Positions 45,250 to 53,720 of a stretch of DNA of 64,000 bases are shown here, piece after piece. Under the pieces are notes generated by a model that saw only the letters and a program-made list of their open reading frames with translations, was not told the origin of the DNA and made no database searches. Source of the DNA: Deltaproteobacteria bacterium (GTDB lineage: Bacteria; Desulfobacterota; Desulfobulbia; Desulfobulbales; Desulfurivibrionaceae). Made by a program: the position numbers and the translations under genes. The stretch spans positions 1 to 64,000 of the forward strand of contig JAJZRO010000001.1 in NCBI GenBank assembly GCA_021802645.1, given 5' to 3'. Numbering within the stretch: the first letter of the stretch is position 1; the number at the start of each line of letters is the position of its first letter.

Positions 45250-47781
45250 GTGACTCTTCTCCCGATCCACCACATCCTGCCGGAGCTGCAAAGCGCGCTG
45301 GCCCACCATCCGGCCGTGGTGCTCGCCGCGCCGCCCGGTTCCGGCAAGACCACGGTGGTGCCGCCGGCGCTCCTCGACGCCCCGTGGCTCGCTGGCCGAA
45401 AGATCGTCATGCTCGAACCGCGCCGCCTCGCCGCCCGCCTTACCGCCTCCTTCATGGCAAGCCAGCGGGGCGAAGCCGTGGGCCAGACCATCGGCTACCG
45501 GGTGCGCTTCGAGCAGCAGGTCTCGGCGGCTACGCGCCTCGAGGTGGTCACCGCCGGCCTCTTCATCCGCCGTCTCCAGGAGGAGCCGGACCTCGCCGGC
45601 GTGGGATTGGTGATTTTCGACGAGTTCCACGAACGCAGCCTCGATGGTGACCTGGCGCTGGCTCTCTGCCTCGATGCCGCGCAGTTGCGCGACGACCTCA
45701 AATTGCTGGTCATGTCCGCCACCCTGGACACCGCGGCAGTGAGCCACTTGCTGGGCGAGGCCCCGGTGATCGAGGCCCATGGCCGCAGCTACCCGGTGGA
45801 CGTGTTCTCTCTGCCGCCGCCTGCCAGCTTCCCGCCGGAGCCCACTCCCCGGAACATTGCCGAGCAGATGGCAACCGCGGTCAGGAAGGCGCTGCGCGAA
45901 CAGTCCGGCGACCTCCTCGCCTTTTTGCCCGGCACCGGGGAAATCATCCGCACCACGGAGTTGCTGGCCAGCGCTCCCGAGGCCGCCGGGGTCGCCATCC
46001 TGCCCCTGCACGGCGACCTGCCGCTCAGTGCCCAGAGCCAGGCGGTGGCACCCGAGTCGGCTGGCCGGCGCCGGGTAATCCTCGCCACTCCCATCGCTGA
46101 AACGAGCCTCACCATCGAGGGAATTTCCACGGTGCTCGATGCGGGCTGGCGCCGCGCCCCGCGCTTTCAGGCGGAAAGCGGCCTTACCCGCCTGACCCTA
46201 CAGCGCATCTCTAAGGCGAGCGCTGCCCAGCGGGCCGGCCGCGCCGGCCGTCTCGGCCCCGGCCACTGTTATCGGCTCTGGAGCGAGGCCGTGGACCATG
46301 GTCTGCGGGAGTTCGACCCGCCGGAGATCCTCGACGCCGACCTGGCGCCGCTGGCGCTCGAACTGGCGCGCTGGGGGGTGAGCGACCCCGCCACCCTGCG
46401 TTGGCTCGAGCCGCCGCCAGCCGGCCACCTGGCCCAAGCCCGCGAACTGCTGCAGAGCCTGGACGCCGTGGACGCCCATGGCCGCATCACCGATCTCGGT
46501 CGCCGGATGGCCATGCTCCCCGTCCACCCCCGCCTGGCCCATCTGTTGCTCACCGGCGCGGCGAGTGGCAGTGCCGCCTTGGCCTGCGATCTCGCCGCTC
46601 TGCTCTCCGAACGCGACATCCTCAAGGAACGCGACCGTTCCGCCGATCTCGACGACCGCCTCCACGCCCTGACCGCCTTCCGCGAACAGGGCGCTGGGGC
46701 GCTGCGGGCCCTGGGCGGCGATCCTAGTGCGTGCCGCCGGGTGGAGCAGGTGAGTCGTCAACTCCGCCAGTTGCTGGCCAAAACCTCCGCCAAAGTCACT
46801 TCCCCCATGGCGCCCGGCCTCCTGGTGGCCGCCGCCTACCCGGACCGCATCGCCCAGCGCCGGCCAGGCCAGCCCCACCACTACAAACTCGCCTCCGGCC
46901 GCGCGGCCCGACTCACCGACCACGACCGCCTCGGCAACCACGAGTATCTTGCGGTGGCCAGCCTGGATGCCGGCCGCATCGAGGGTCGCATCTTCCTCGC
47001 CGCGCCCCTCGATCTGGCCGGAGTGGAAGAGGCGGTGGGCGATCAGATCGAGGAGCGCACCGAGGTGGAGTGGGACGACACCACCCAGGCGGTCACTGCC
47101 CTGCGCCAGCGGCGGCTGGGCGCCCTGGTGCTCGAGAGCAGGCCGCTCCCCAACCCGCCGGCCGCGGCGATCCAGGCGGCCATGGTGGCAGGCATCGCCC
47201 GCCTCGGCCTTGAGGCCTTGCCGTGGAGCGAGGCAGCCCGCGAGCTCCAGGCCCGGGTCGAATCCCTACGCCATTGGCAGCCGGAGGCTGGCTGGCCCGA
47301 CCTCTCGGCCCCCCATCTTGCCGCCACCCTGAACGACTGGCTTGGCCCCGCGCTCACGCATATCCGCAGCCGCGAGCAGCTCGGCCGCCTCGACCTGCAC
47401 GCCATCCTCCTCGGCCTGCTCCCCTGGGAGCAACAGCGCGCCCTCGAGCGCTTGGCCCCTACCCATCTCACCGTGCCCAGCGGTTCGCGCATCCGCCTCC
47501 AGTACCACGCCGACGGCTCTGCGCCGGTGCTGGCGGTGCGGCTCCAGGAGCTCTTCGGGCTCGCCGAGACCCCCACCGTGGCGGGCGGCCGCGTAGCGGT
47601 GGTGCTTCATCTGCTCTCGCCGGCCCGACGCCCGATCCAGATCACCCAGGACCTCAAGGGGTTCTGGAACACCTCCTACCATGCGGTGAAAAAGGAGCTG
47701 AAGGGCCGCTACCCCAAACACCACTGGCCCGACGACCCGTGGGCCGCCCAGCCCACCAGCCGGGCCAAACCCCGCAAATGA
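45250..47781 (+). CDS. hrpB: ATP-dependent helicase HrpB
   Basis: 843-residue DEAH/RHA-type RNA helicase. Motif I is AAPPGSGKTTVVP, Ia EPRRLAAR, II as DEFH (IFDEFHERSLDGD), III MSATLDT, V AETSLTIEGI and VI QRAGRAGRLGPG. The HrpB C-terminal domain is complete (PNPPAAAIQAAMVAG…VPSGSRIRLQY…RRPIQITQDLKGFW). It starts with GTG, 6 bases after the Mut7-C RNase gene, suggesting a small RNA-processing operon. HrpB function is poorly defined in bacteria generally. Confidence 0.95.
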   Translation: MTLLPIHHILPELQSALAHHPAVVLAAPPGSGKTTVVPPALLDAPWLAGRKIVMLEPRRLAARLTASFMASQRGEAVGQTIGYRVRFEQQVSAATRLEVVTAGLFIRRLQEEPDLAGVGLVIFDEFHERSLDGDLALALCLDAAQLRDDLKLLVMSATLDTAAVSHLLGEAPVIEAHGRSYPVDVFSLPPPASFPPEPTPRNIAEQMATAVRKALREQSGDLLAFLPGTGEIIRTTELLASAPEAAGVAILPLHGDLPLSAQSQAVAPESAGRRRVILATPIAETSLTIEGISTVLDAGWRRAPRFQAESGLTRLTLQRISKASAAQRAGRAGRLGPGHCYRLWSEAVDHGLREFDPPEILDADLAPLALELARWGVSDPATLRWLEPPPAGHLAQARELLQSLDAVDAHGRITDLGRRMAMLPVHPRLAHLLLTGAASGSAALACDLAALLSERDILKERDRSADLDDRLHALTAFREQGAGALRALGGDPSACRRVEQVSRQLRQLLAKTSAKVTSPMAPGLLVAAAYPDRIAQRRPGQPHHYKLASGRAARLTDHDRLGNHEYLAVASLDAGRIEGRIFLAAPLDLAGVEEAVGDQIEERTEVEWDDTTQAVTALRQRRLGALVLESRPLPNPPAAAIQAAMVAGIARLGLEALPWSEAARELQARVESLRHWQPEAGWPDLSAPHLAATLNDWLGPALTHIRSREQLGRLDLHAILLGLLPWEQQRALERLAPTHLTVPSGSRIRLQYHADGSAPVLAVRLQELFGLAETPTVAGGRVAVVLHLLSPARRPIQITQDLKGFWNTSYHAVKKELKGRYPKHHWPDDPWAAQPTSRAKPRK

Positions 47782-47835
47782 GTGGACTTTCGTTGGCCGA
47801 AGCGGCTAGATAGAAAAAACGAGGGAGGGCACACC

Positions 47836-48465
47836 ATGAAGTTCGACCCATCGGTCATCGGCATCCTGCGCGGGGTGGAGCACGAGTTCTTCGGCGAACT
47901 CATGCAACTCTCCTTTGTCGCCGGGCTTCCCGCCATCGAGGTGACCATGAACACCCCGGGCGCCACGACAATGGTCCGCGAATTCCGCGCCGCGGTGCCG
48001 CCCGGCCGCTGGCTCGGCATGGGCACCATCCGCAATCTGGAGGAGGCGCGCCAGGCGGTGGAGGCCGGGGCCATGTTCCTGGTCACCCCCAACTGCGACC
48101 CGGCGGTGATCGCCTTGGCCAACAGCGAGCAGCTACCCATCGTGGCTGGCGCGCTGACCCCCACCGAGGTCTATACCGCCTGGGCGGCCGGGGCCGACAT
48201 GGTCAAGGTCTTCCCCTGCGGCGCCTTGGGCGGCCCCCAATATATCCGCGACCTGCGCGGCCCCTTCGACCAGATCCCGCTCGCCGCGGTGGGCGGGGTG
48301 ACCCTCCACAACCTGCCGGAGTATTTCAGCGCCGGCGCCACCGCGGTGGGCGTGGCCACCAGCCTCTTCGGCACCAAGGCGTTGCGGGAGAAAAACCTCC
48401 CCGAACTGGGGCAAAACGTCAAAAACTTCATGGACCATTGCCGGAAGACGCCGGATGGAGTATGA
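47836..48465 (+). CDS. KDPG/KHG aldolase family protein (Eda-like)
   Basis: 209-residue class I aldolase resembling 2-dehydro-3-deoxy-6-phosphogluconate aldolase. The N-terminal GILRGVEHEFFGELMQ holds the family Arg; AIEVTMNTPGA carries the general-base Glu; the Schiff-base Lys is in MVKVFPCGALGG. It is preceded by GAGGGAGG. A second aldolase-like gene begins 49 bases after it, with a terminator after both. No Entner-Doudoroff dehydratase gene lies nearby, so the natural 2-oxoacid substrate is uncertain. Confidence 0.88.
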   Translation: MKFDPSVIGILRGVEHEFFGELMQLSFVAGLPAIEVTMNTPGATTMVREFRAAVPPGRWLGMGTIRNLEEARQAVEAGAMFLVTPNCDPAVIALANSEQLPIVAGALTPTEVYTAWAAGADMVKVFPCGALGGPQYIRDLRGPFDQIPLAAVGGVTLHNLPEYFSAGATAVGVATSLFGTKALREKNLPELGQNVKNFMDHCRKTPDGV

Positions 48466-48514
48466 TCCGCAGCCTAGCTCGTTCAGCCAACGTCTTTTTT
48501 TTGCGAGGTACGCT

Positions 48515-49459
48515 ATGTTCAGACCGGAGATCAAGGTGATTGACTGCACCGTCCGCGACGGTGGCCTGATGAACAAATGGCAGTTCGACGACAAGTTCGT
48601 CCGCGCGGTCTATCACGCCCTCACCGAGGCCGGCGTCGATTACATGGAAATCGGCTATCTGAGCTCCGAATCCGCCTTCTCCCGCGATGAGGTCGGCCCC
48701 TGGAAGTTCTGCGCCGAGGCGGACCTCTTGCGGATCATCGGCGACTCCGAGAAGAAGATCAAATTCTCCGCCATGGCGGACATCGGCCGCATCGAGTACG
48801 ACGACATCCGGCCCAAATCGGAGAGCGTGCTCGACATGGTGCGGGTGGCCTGCTACGTGCATCAGGTGGACAAGGCCATCGCCCTGGCCCACCACTGCCA
48901 GGACAAGGGCTACGAAACCACCATCAACCTGATGGCCGTCTCCACCGTGGGGCCGCGCGACCTGGATGAGGCCCTCGACGACCTGGCCAAGAGCCGGGTG
49001 CCGGTCATCTATCTGGTGGACAGCTACGGCGCCTTCTACTCCGAGGACATCGACGTGCTGGCCAAGAAGTACATGGCGCAGCTGCCGGGCAAGACCATCG
49101 GCATCCACGCCCACAACAACCAGCAGCTCGCCTTTGCCAACACCATCGCCTCCATCATCTGCGGCATCAACTACCTGGACGCCACCCTCTACGGCATGGG
49201 CCGGGGGGCCGGCAACTGCCCCACCGAGCTCCTCATCTCCTTCCTCAAGAACCCCAAGTTCAACGTGCGACCGCTCATCAAGGCCATCGAGGAGGAGATC
49301 CTGCCCTGGCGGGAAAAGATCGACTGGGGCTATTTCATCCCCTACATGGTGGGCGGGGTCATGAACCAGCACCCCCGCGCCGCCATGGCCCACATGGAAT
49401 CCGCCAACAAAGACAAGGTGCTTGACTTCTACGACCAGTGCACCAGCGTTACCGGCTGA
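48515..49459 (+). CDS. DRE-TIM metallolyase (HMGL/4-hydroxy-2-oxovalerate-aldolase-like)
   Basis: 314-residue TIM-barrel lyase. The metal-binding hallmarks are present: DCTVRDGG at the N-terminus, IYLVDSYGAFYSEDI, and the two-His site IHAHNNQQLAFANT, then GMGRGAGNCPTE. It resembles the aldolase catalytic family that includes 4-hydroxy-2-oxovalerate aldolase, but no acylating aldehyde dehydrogenase partner is adjacent. Its specificity is unknown. GCGAGG precedes the ATG. It pairs with the Eda-like aldolase upstream. Confidence 0.85.
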   Translation: MFRPEIKVIDCTVRDGGLMNKWQFDDKFVRAVYHALTEAGVDYMEIGYLSSESAFSRDEVGPWKFCAEADLLRIIGDSEKKIKFSAMADIGRIEYDDIRPKSESVLDMVRVACYVHQVDKAIALAHHCQDKGYETTINLMAVSTVGPRDLDEALDDLAKSRVPVIYLVDSYGAFYSEDIDVLAKKYMAQLPGKTIGIHAHNNQQLAFANTIASIICGINYLDATLYGMGRGAGNCPTELLISFLKNPKFNVRPLIKAIEEEILPWREKIDWGYFIPYMVGGVMNQHPRAAMAHMESANKDKVLDFYDQCTSVTG

Positions 49460-49483
49460 TCCGGCCGCCAGCAGATCGTTGTC

Positions 49484-49514
49484 AGACGGGCCTTCCACGG
49501 CCCGTCTTTTTTTT
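49484..49514 (+). terminator. Terminator of the aldolase operon
   Basis: AGACGGGCC (49484-49492) pairs with GGCCCGTCT (49499-49507); a run of T follows to 49514. Confidence 0.9.
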
Positions 49515-49529
49515 GCCCGGCGTCAGGCG

Positions 49530-49535
49530 TATAAT
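49530..49535 (+). promoter_or_regulatory. -10 element upstream of the 49567 gene
   Basis: A perfect TATAAT 31 bases before the ATG; no good -35 is at the right distance because the spacer region coincides with the preceding terminator T tract. Confidence 0.4.
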
Positions 49536-49566
49536 GAGGTCACGTCCATCTCCAGTGAGGCCGACC

Positions 49567-50058
49567 ATGGCGCGACAACGTGTACCAAGAAGGCAGCCGG
49601 CCACCTTGGCCGTCTTGCTGCTGGGGGCCATTTTCTTCTCGTCCTGCGCCCTGCCGCAGGTCACCTTCCGGCGCGACGCCACGGTAAACGCCGCCTTTGA
49701 AAAGGGCCGCGTCCTGCCGGGCTACGACTACTACTATTCCGGCCCCGAGGCGCAACCGCTGGCCATTATCGGCATCCGGCACGGACTGGCTTTCGAACCG
49801 GGGTTCTGGCAACCGATCACCCTCACCGAAAAGGAACTGCGCGATTGGCTCTGGGTCCTCCGGAACGACACCAGATCACCCCGCAACCGCTACCACGGCG
49901 CCAGAATCTTCGCGCCGGACGGGACTGAGATCGGGGTCTGGTTCTCCTTCCTCGACTGGGTGGTGGCGGAGGTCACCCCGGAAGGCCAGGTGATCGTCCA
50001 CACGCCGGACCAGAATGACGCCAATCTCCGGCGGCTGTTCAACGGCGACCGGTTTTGA
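49567..50058 (+). CDS. Hypothetical lipoprotein
   Basis: 163 residues. A basic N-terminus and hydrophobic stretch end in the lipobox-like FFSSC, giving a likely lipoprotein. The mature part has tyrosine-rich [19 protein letters not shown] and WYWV-type beta segments ([25 protein letters not shown]), matching the general pattern of small proteobacterial envelope lipoproteins. GTGAGG lies upstream. The following macrodomain gene lies 23 bases downstream and is probably co-transcribed. Function unknown. Confidence 0.78.
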   Translation: MARQRVPRRQPATLAVLLLGAIFFSSCALPQVTFRRDATVNAAFEKGRVLPGYDYYYSGPEAQPLAIIGIRHGLAFEPGFWQPITLTEKELRDWLWVLRNDTRSPRNRYHGARIFAPDGTEIGVWFSFLDWVVAEVTPEGQVIVHTPDQNDANLRRLFNGDRF

Positions 50059-50081
50059 CTGAAATAGTTCAGGAGCAGACG

Positions 50082-50594
50082 ATGGACGAAAAAATCGTTT
50101 TGGTCGATACCGATATCACGACGCTCGCGGTGGATGCCATTGTCAATGCGGCCAACAACTCGCTCCTGGGCGGCGGCGGGGTGGACGGCGCCATCCACCG
50201 GGTGGCCGGGCCACAATTGCTGGCGGAATGCCAAACCCTGGGCGGCTGCCCCACCGGCGCGGCCCGGATCACCAAGGGCTATAACCTGCCGGCCCGTCAC
50301 GTCATCCATACCGTGGGCCCGGTCTGGCAGGGCGGCAACCACGGCGAGCCGCAACTGCTCGCCGGCTGCTACCGGAGTTGCTTTGCCCTGGCCCGGAAAT
50401 ACCGACTCCGTACCCTTGCCTTTCCGGCCATCAGCACCGGAGTCTACGGCTATCCCAAGGAGGAAGCCGCCCGCATCGCGGTGCACGAAATCCGCCAGGC
50501 CCTCGCCGCCAACCCCGAACTGGCCGAGGTGCTGCTGGTCTGCTTCAATCCGGCCACCAGAGCCGCCTATGAACAGGCCCTACGCCAGAGCTAG
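50082..50594 (+). CDS. Macrodomain protein (O-acetyl-ADP-ribose deacetylase-like)
   Basis: 170 residues, one complete macrodomain of the YmdB/MacroD class. Visible are the ligand-binding Asn motif [19 protein letters not shown], the ADP-ribose loop [12 protein letters not shown] and [10 protein letters not shown]. Likely activity is removal of ADP-ribose or acetyl from modified substrates. I chose the ATG at 50082, behind CAGGAG; an earlier in-frame ATG at 50055 overlaps the upstream stop. No ADP-ribosyltransferase gene is adjacent. Confidence 0.93.
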   Translation: MDEKIVLVDTDITTLAVDAIVNAANNSLLGGGGVDGAIHRVAGPQLLAECQTLGGCPTGAARITKGYNLPARHVIHTVGPVWQGGNHGEPQLLAGCYRSCFALARKYRLRTLAFPAISTGVYGYPKEEAARIAVHEIRQALAANPELAEVLLVCFNPATRAAYEQALRQS

Positions 50595-50905
50595 CCGCTC
50601 CCGGCCCCCGTGCGCGCACGGGTTGCCCAAGCCAGCGAATTGGTGCACAATCTTTCCTCATTCTTCTTCTTGACAGCCATTGGGCCGAAAGGTTAATGGT
50701 TTTCTTAAATACCGGTGTGGTTACCAGTTCGCAGCACCTTTCCTTTATGTGCACCCTTTCCCACACTGCCCATGCGCCAAGGTCGCATCCACGTATCCCC
50801 ATCACTTCCCATAGCCAGGAGCAGACCGCCGACGCACCCCCAGGTGTCCCGATCCTGTTTCGGGGGCAGGTTGCTGGCCCTCTCCCATAGCCCATGAGGT
50901 GAACC
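50595..50905. other. Intergenic region before the Trp/His-rich secreted protein
   Basis: 311 bases without a supported gene. It contains a perfect 16-bp palindrome at 50607-50622 (CCCGTGCGCGCACGGG) just after the macrodomain stop, without a T tract, and the promoter at 50670-50698. The following ~200-base leader is C-rich and has TCCCATAGCC-like repeats near 50810 and 50883. I see no known riboswitch. Confidence 0.55.
50670..50698 (+). promoter_or_regulatory. Promoter of the 50906 gene
   Basis: TTGACA (50670-50675), 17-bp spacer, TTAATG (50693-50698). The leader would be about 200 nt. Confidence 0.45.
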
Positions 50906-51367
50906 ATGAAGAGACAAGGTATTGCTGGTTGTGGTATCGCAGCCCTGATGCTGGCCCTGTCGTGCCACCCTGCCCAGGCCGAACATTATGGACGTTGGCG
51001 TGGCTGGCATGGTGACATCCGGTACTTCGGAGACCATGACCTGCACCGCTGGCGGCACGGCCACTGGTGGCACGGCCGGCATGAGGGGCAGTGGGGCTGG
51101 TGGTGGATTATCGGCGGGATCTGGTATTTCTATCCGGCGCCGATTTATCCGTATCCCGACCCCTACGTCCCGCCGGTGATCGTCGAGGAAGCCCCGCCGG
51201 CAACCGTGGTGGTGCAGCCGCCACCGCCAGCGCCGCAGGCCAGCGAGCCGGCCACCGGCCAGACCTGGTACTACTGCGAGAAGAGCAAAAAATATTATCC
51301 CTACATCTCGACCTGCCCCGGCGGCTGGAAGACGGTACCGGCCACCCCGCCGGACCTCTCCCGCTAA
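50906..51367 (+). CDS. Secreted Trp/His/Tyr/Pro-rich envelope protein
   Basis: 153 residues. A signal peptide (cleavage near PAQAE) is followed by a Trp/His/Arg-rich segment (HYGRWRGWHGDIRYFGDHD, WRHGHWWHGRHEGQWGWWW), a proline-rich linker (PYPDPYVPP, VVVQPPPPAPQ), and a terminal module WYYCEKSKKYYPYISTCP. That last module recurs at the end of many small proteobacterial envelope proteins. TGAGGTGAA is a weak ribosome site. A glycine-zipper lipoprotein follows after 36 bases, an often-seen neighbour. Function unknown; possibly outer-membrane stress or metal related. Confidence 0.8.
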   Translation: MKRQGIAGCGIAALMLALSCHPAQAEHYGRWRGWHGDIRYFGDHDLHRWRHGHWWHGRHEGQWGWWWIIGGIWYFYPAPIYPYPDPYVPPVIVEEAPPATVVVQPPPPAPQASEPATGQTWYYCEKSKKYYPYISTCPGGWKTVPATPPDLSR

Positions 51368-51403
51368 TTCCGAATGATTCGGAATCGGAATAAGGAGGTC
51401 GCC

Positions 51404-51922
51404 ATGAAACGATTACTGGTGGGAGCGGTGCTCCTGATGCCGGCGCTGGCGGGCTGTGCTACCGCGACCATGCCCATGGGGCCACGGGTGGCGGTGATGC
51501 CGGCGCCGGGAAAACCCTTTGAGCAATTCGCCGCCGAAGAACGGGGGTGCCGGGCGTACGCCGAACAATCCGTCGGCATCTCGCCGGCCGAAGCCACCTC
51601 GCAAGACGTCGCCACCGGAGCGGTGGCCGGAACGGCGCTCGGCACGGCGGTGGGGGCGGCCCTGGGTGGCAGACGCGGCGCCTTGGCCGGGGCCGGGGTC
51701 GGCCTTGCCACCGGTACCGCGGTAGGGGCGGGACAGGCGAACGAAAGCGCGCATGATCTGCAATGGCGCTATGATCTGGCCTACCAGCAGTGCATGTACG
51801 CCAAGGGCAATCAATTACCCGGCAGCTACGTCCAGCAGCCGCCGGTCACCGTCATTCAGGTGCCCCCCGATGCGCCGGTGCAGGTGGTTCCTGCCCCATA
51901 TCCCCCGCCCCCGCCGCGCTGA
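51404..51922 (+). CDS. Glycine-zipper lipoprotein (YMGG-like)
   Basis: 172 residues. Lipobox ALAGC gives a lipoprotein. A glycine-zipper membrane segment lies around 80-120 (AVAGTALGTAVGAALGG, AGAGVGLATGTAVGAG). Before and after it come the RGCRAYAEQSVG and RYDLAYQQCMYAKGNQLPG motifs typical of this family, then a Pro-rich tail. GGAGG lies 6 bases upstream. It ends at a shared hairpin terminator facing the bactofilin operon. The glycine zipper suggests oligomeric membrane association. Confidence 0.85.
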   Translation: MKRLLVGAVLLMPALAGCATATMPMGPRVAVMPAPGKPFEQFAAEERGCRAYAEQSVGISPAEATSQDVATGAVAGTALGTAVGAALGGRRGALAGAGVGLATGTAVGAGQANESAHDLQWRYDLAYQQCMYAKGNQLPGSYVQQPPVTVIQVPPDAPVQVVPAPYPPPPPR

Positions 51923-51995
51923 CCAGGCCAAGGGAAACCCGTCCCTCGGTTCTGGGCGCCGCCTCTGGGCGGGATCATGCGGCTTAAGAAACAGG

Positions 51996-52034
51996 AAAGC
52001 CCCCACGGCAGCGAGGTGCATCGTGGGGGCTTCT
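51996..52034. terminator. Hairpin terminator between convergent operons
   Basis: AGCCCCCACG (51998-52007) pairs with CGTGGGGGCT (52022-52031) around a 14-base loop. A-rich on the left and T/C-rich on the right, so it may work in both directions. Confidence 0.75.
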
Positions 52035-52076
52035 CTCCTGCCGAGGCAGGAAGACAACAAACGAGCCGGGACAGAC

Positions 52077-52547
52077 TTATTGCTGTGTCACCGATTTCAT
52101 GCTGCTGCCGGCGGCAGCGGCCGCTTCCTGGACGCGGGCGTTCCATTCCTCTTGTGGGGTGGCGGTGCCGGGCATCAGCCGCAGCTCCTTGGCCCGCGAC
52201 TTGATTTCGCCGTTCAAGGCCGCGCCGGATTCCACCGCCAGGTCGGTGGTCTCCACCTTGCCGCTGATGGTGCCGCTCTTGATGACCTGGAGGGTCTTCA
52301 CGTTGACGTTCCCCTGCACCCGGCCGGCACAGACAAAGGTGTTGACCACGATGTCGCCGATAATGATGCCGCTGTCGCCCAGGATGAGATAGTCGCCCTG
52401 GATGTTGCCTTCGGCATTGCCATCGAGCCGCAGCTTGCCCTTGAAGCAGATGTCGCCCACCATCTGCATCTCCTTGCCGATAATGCTGCCCACCACATCC
52501 TTGCTGAGGTCGTCGAGCACGGCGTTCTCATTTTTTTTGAAAAACAT
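52077..52547 (-). CDS. Bactofilin
   Basis: 156-residue bactofilin (DUF583) cytoskeletal protein. The core is a right-handed beta-helix of short Gly-punctuated repeats (GDICFKGKLRLDGNAEGNIQ, GDSGIIIGDIVVNTF, GTISGKVETTDLAVESGA), with short disordered ends and a GTATPQEEW tail. Bactofilins polymerise without nucleotide at the membrane and often direct peptidoglycan enzymes; the upstream co-directional M23 peptidase 41 bases away is the classic partner. Confidence 0.95.
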   Translation of the reverse strand: MFFKKNENAVLDDLSKDVVGSIIGKEMQMVGDICFKGKLRLDGNAEGNIQGDYLILGDSGIIIGDIVVNTFVCAGRVQGNVNVKTLQVIKSGTISGKVETTDLAVESGAALNGEIKSRAKELRLMPGTATPQEEWNARVQEAAAAAGSSMKSVTQQ

Positions 52548-52588
52548 GGCGTCCCCTCTGCATACGATAGGTTTTGGGCCAAAGCCCC

Positions 52589-53479
52589 TTAGCGGACGGA
52601 ATTGCCCAGGCGGCGGTCGCGTTCCTTCAGATAGGAGGCGATCCGCATGAACTTGAGCGGGTCAAGGAGATGATCCCGGTAGGAGACCTCGTAGTGAAGA
52701 TGCGGCCCGGTGCTGCGGCCGGTGTTGCCGACCAGCCCGATCACCTCTCCGCGCTTGACGGTCTCGCCTGGCCGCACCAGACTTTTCTGCAGATGCAGAT
52801 AGCGGGTCCGGAAGTGGTTGCCGTGGTCGAGGAGGATGAAATTCCCGTGGCCGCCGTCGAAGGAGTTCTGGACCACCACGCCGTCCGCCGGCGCCCGCAC
52901 CTTGGTGCCGAGGGCCTCACGGATATCAACCCCTTCGTGGAAGGCGGCCAGGCCGTTCATCGGGTCGATCCGCCGGCCGAAGAGAGAGGAAACGGTGCCA
53001 CCCATTACCGGTGAACCGAGCGGCAGCGACTGGACGGTCTTGAGGTAGTGATCCACCTTGAAGGTCAGGTTTTCGATGGAATCGTTAGGGAGGCGGCGGT
53101 AAGGACCACCGGCATTGGCGCGGCTTTCCTTGATCTCGACCCCCACGCCGACCGTCGAAAGGATCGATTCGATGGCCTGGGTGCGTTGCCGGAGTTCGCC
53201 GAGAGCCGTGTCGAGCAGCGCCTTCTGCTCGCGCTCCTGCTGGGCCGCCTTGGCCAGGATGGCCTGATTCTGCTGTTGTAACGCGGTCACCTCGCTCTGG
53301 GCGGTCGCGGAGCGGGTCCGCAGGGTCAGGTTTTCCGCCGACAAGCCCCAGCCAATGACGCTCCCGATCACCGCAACGACGACACCGACGAGAACCTGCT
53401 TGATGGTGCGACGGGTGAGAGTAAAGGTACGGGTCTCACCCCGTTCACTGGTGACAATGAAATGCAACTTCTCGGCCAT
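52589..53479 (-). CDS. M23 family (LytM) metallopeptidase, membrane anchored
   Basis: 296 residues. A single transmembrane helix (QVLVGVVVAVIGSVIGWGL, about 30-50) is followed by a coiled coil (AQSEVTALQQQNQAILAKAA) and a C-terminal LytM domain. The zinc/catalytic residues are intact: FHEGVDIREALG (His, Asp) and GPHLHYEV (HxH). It should cleave peptidoglycan cross-links in the periplasm. The start at 53479 has GGGAGAG upstream. It is the first gene of an operon with bactofilin, which may localise it. Confidence 0.94.
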   Translation of the reverse strand: MAEKLHFIVTSERGETRTFTLTRRTIKQVLVGVVVAVIGSVIGWGLSAENLTLRTRSATAQSEVTALQQQNQAILAKAAQQEREQKALLDTALGELRQRTQAIESILSTVGVGVEIKESRANAGGPYRRLPNDSIENLTFKVDHYLKTVQSLPLGSPVMGGTVSSLFGRRIDPMNGLAAFHEGVDIREALGTKVRAPADGVVVQNSFDGGHGNFILLDHGNHFRTRYLHLQKSLVRPGETVKRGEVIGLVGNTGRSTGPHLHYEVSYRDHLLDPLKFMRIASYLKERDRRLGNSVR

Positions 53480-53580
53480 GCACTCTCCCAACCTTCCGGG
53501 GCCGCCCCAGCCGAGGCCCCCCCTCTTGCCGTAGCGCCAGTTCCGCGGTTCCGAACAGCTGCCGCGGACAGTTGGGAGCC

Positions 53581-53589
53581 ATTGTAGCA
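53581..53589 (-). promoter_or_regulatory. Extended -10 promoter of the M23/bactofilin operon
   Basis: Minus strand reads TGC-TACAAT, an extended -10 element. No strong -35 is needed for this type. The leader would be about 95 nt. Confidence 0.45.
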
Positions 53590-53706
53590 GCCCCTCCTTG
53601 GGCAAACCAGCAAAAAAAATGCCCCAATCCATAAGGAAAAACTTAAATTCCCATCCACCGGGCAACCCCGTCGGGATAGCCCATTCATTTTTTTTACCGG
53701 CCAAGG

Positions 53707-53712
53707 TATAAT
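53707..53712 (+). promoter_or_regulatory. -10 element of Smr gene, near-leaderless
   Basis: A perfect TATAAT ends 8 bases before the ATG at 53721. The predicted transcription start is within about 2 bases of the start codon, and no Shine-Dalgarno sequence exists. Confidence 0.5.
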
Positions 53713-53720
53713 GGGAAATT

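Noticed and set aside
50607-50622. Perfect 16-bp palindrome after the macrodomain gene as a terminator or operator
   Set aside because: No T tract follows and the 7-bp stem has only a 2-base loop; an operator role cannot be argued from one copy.
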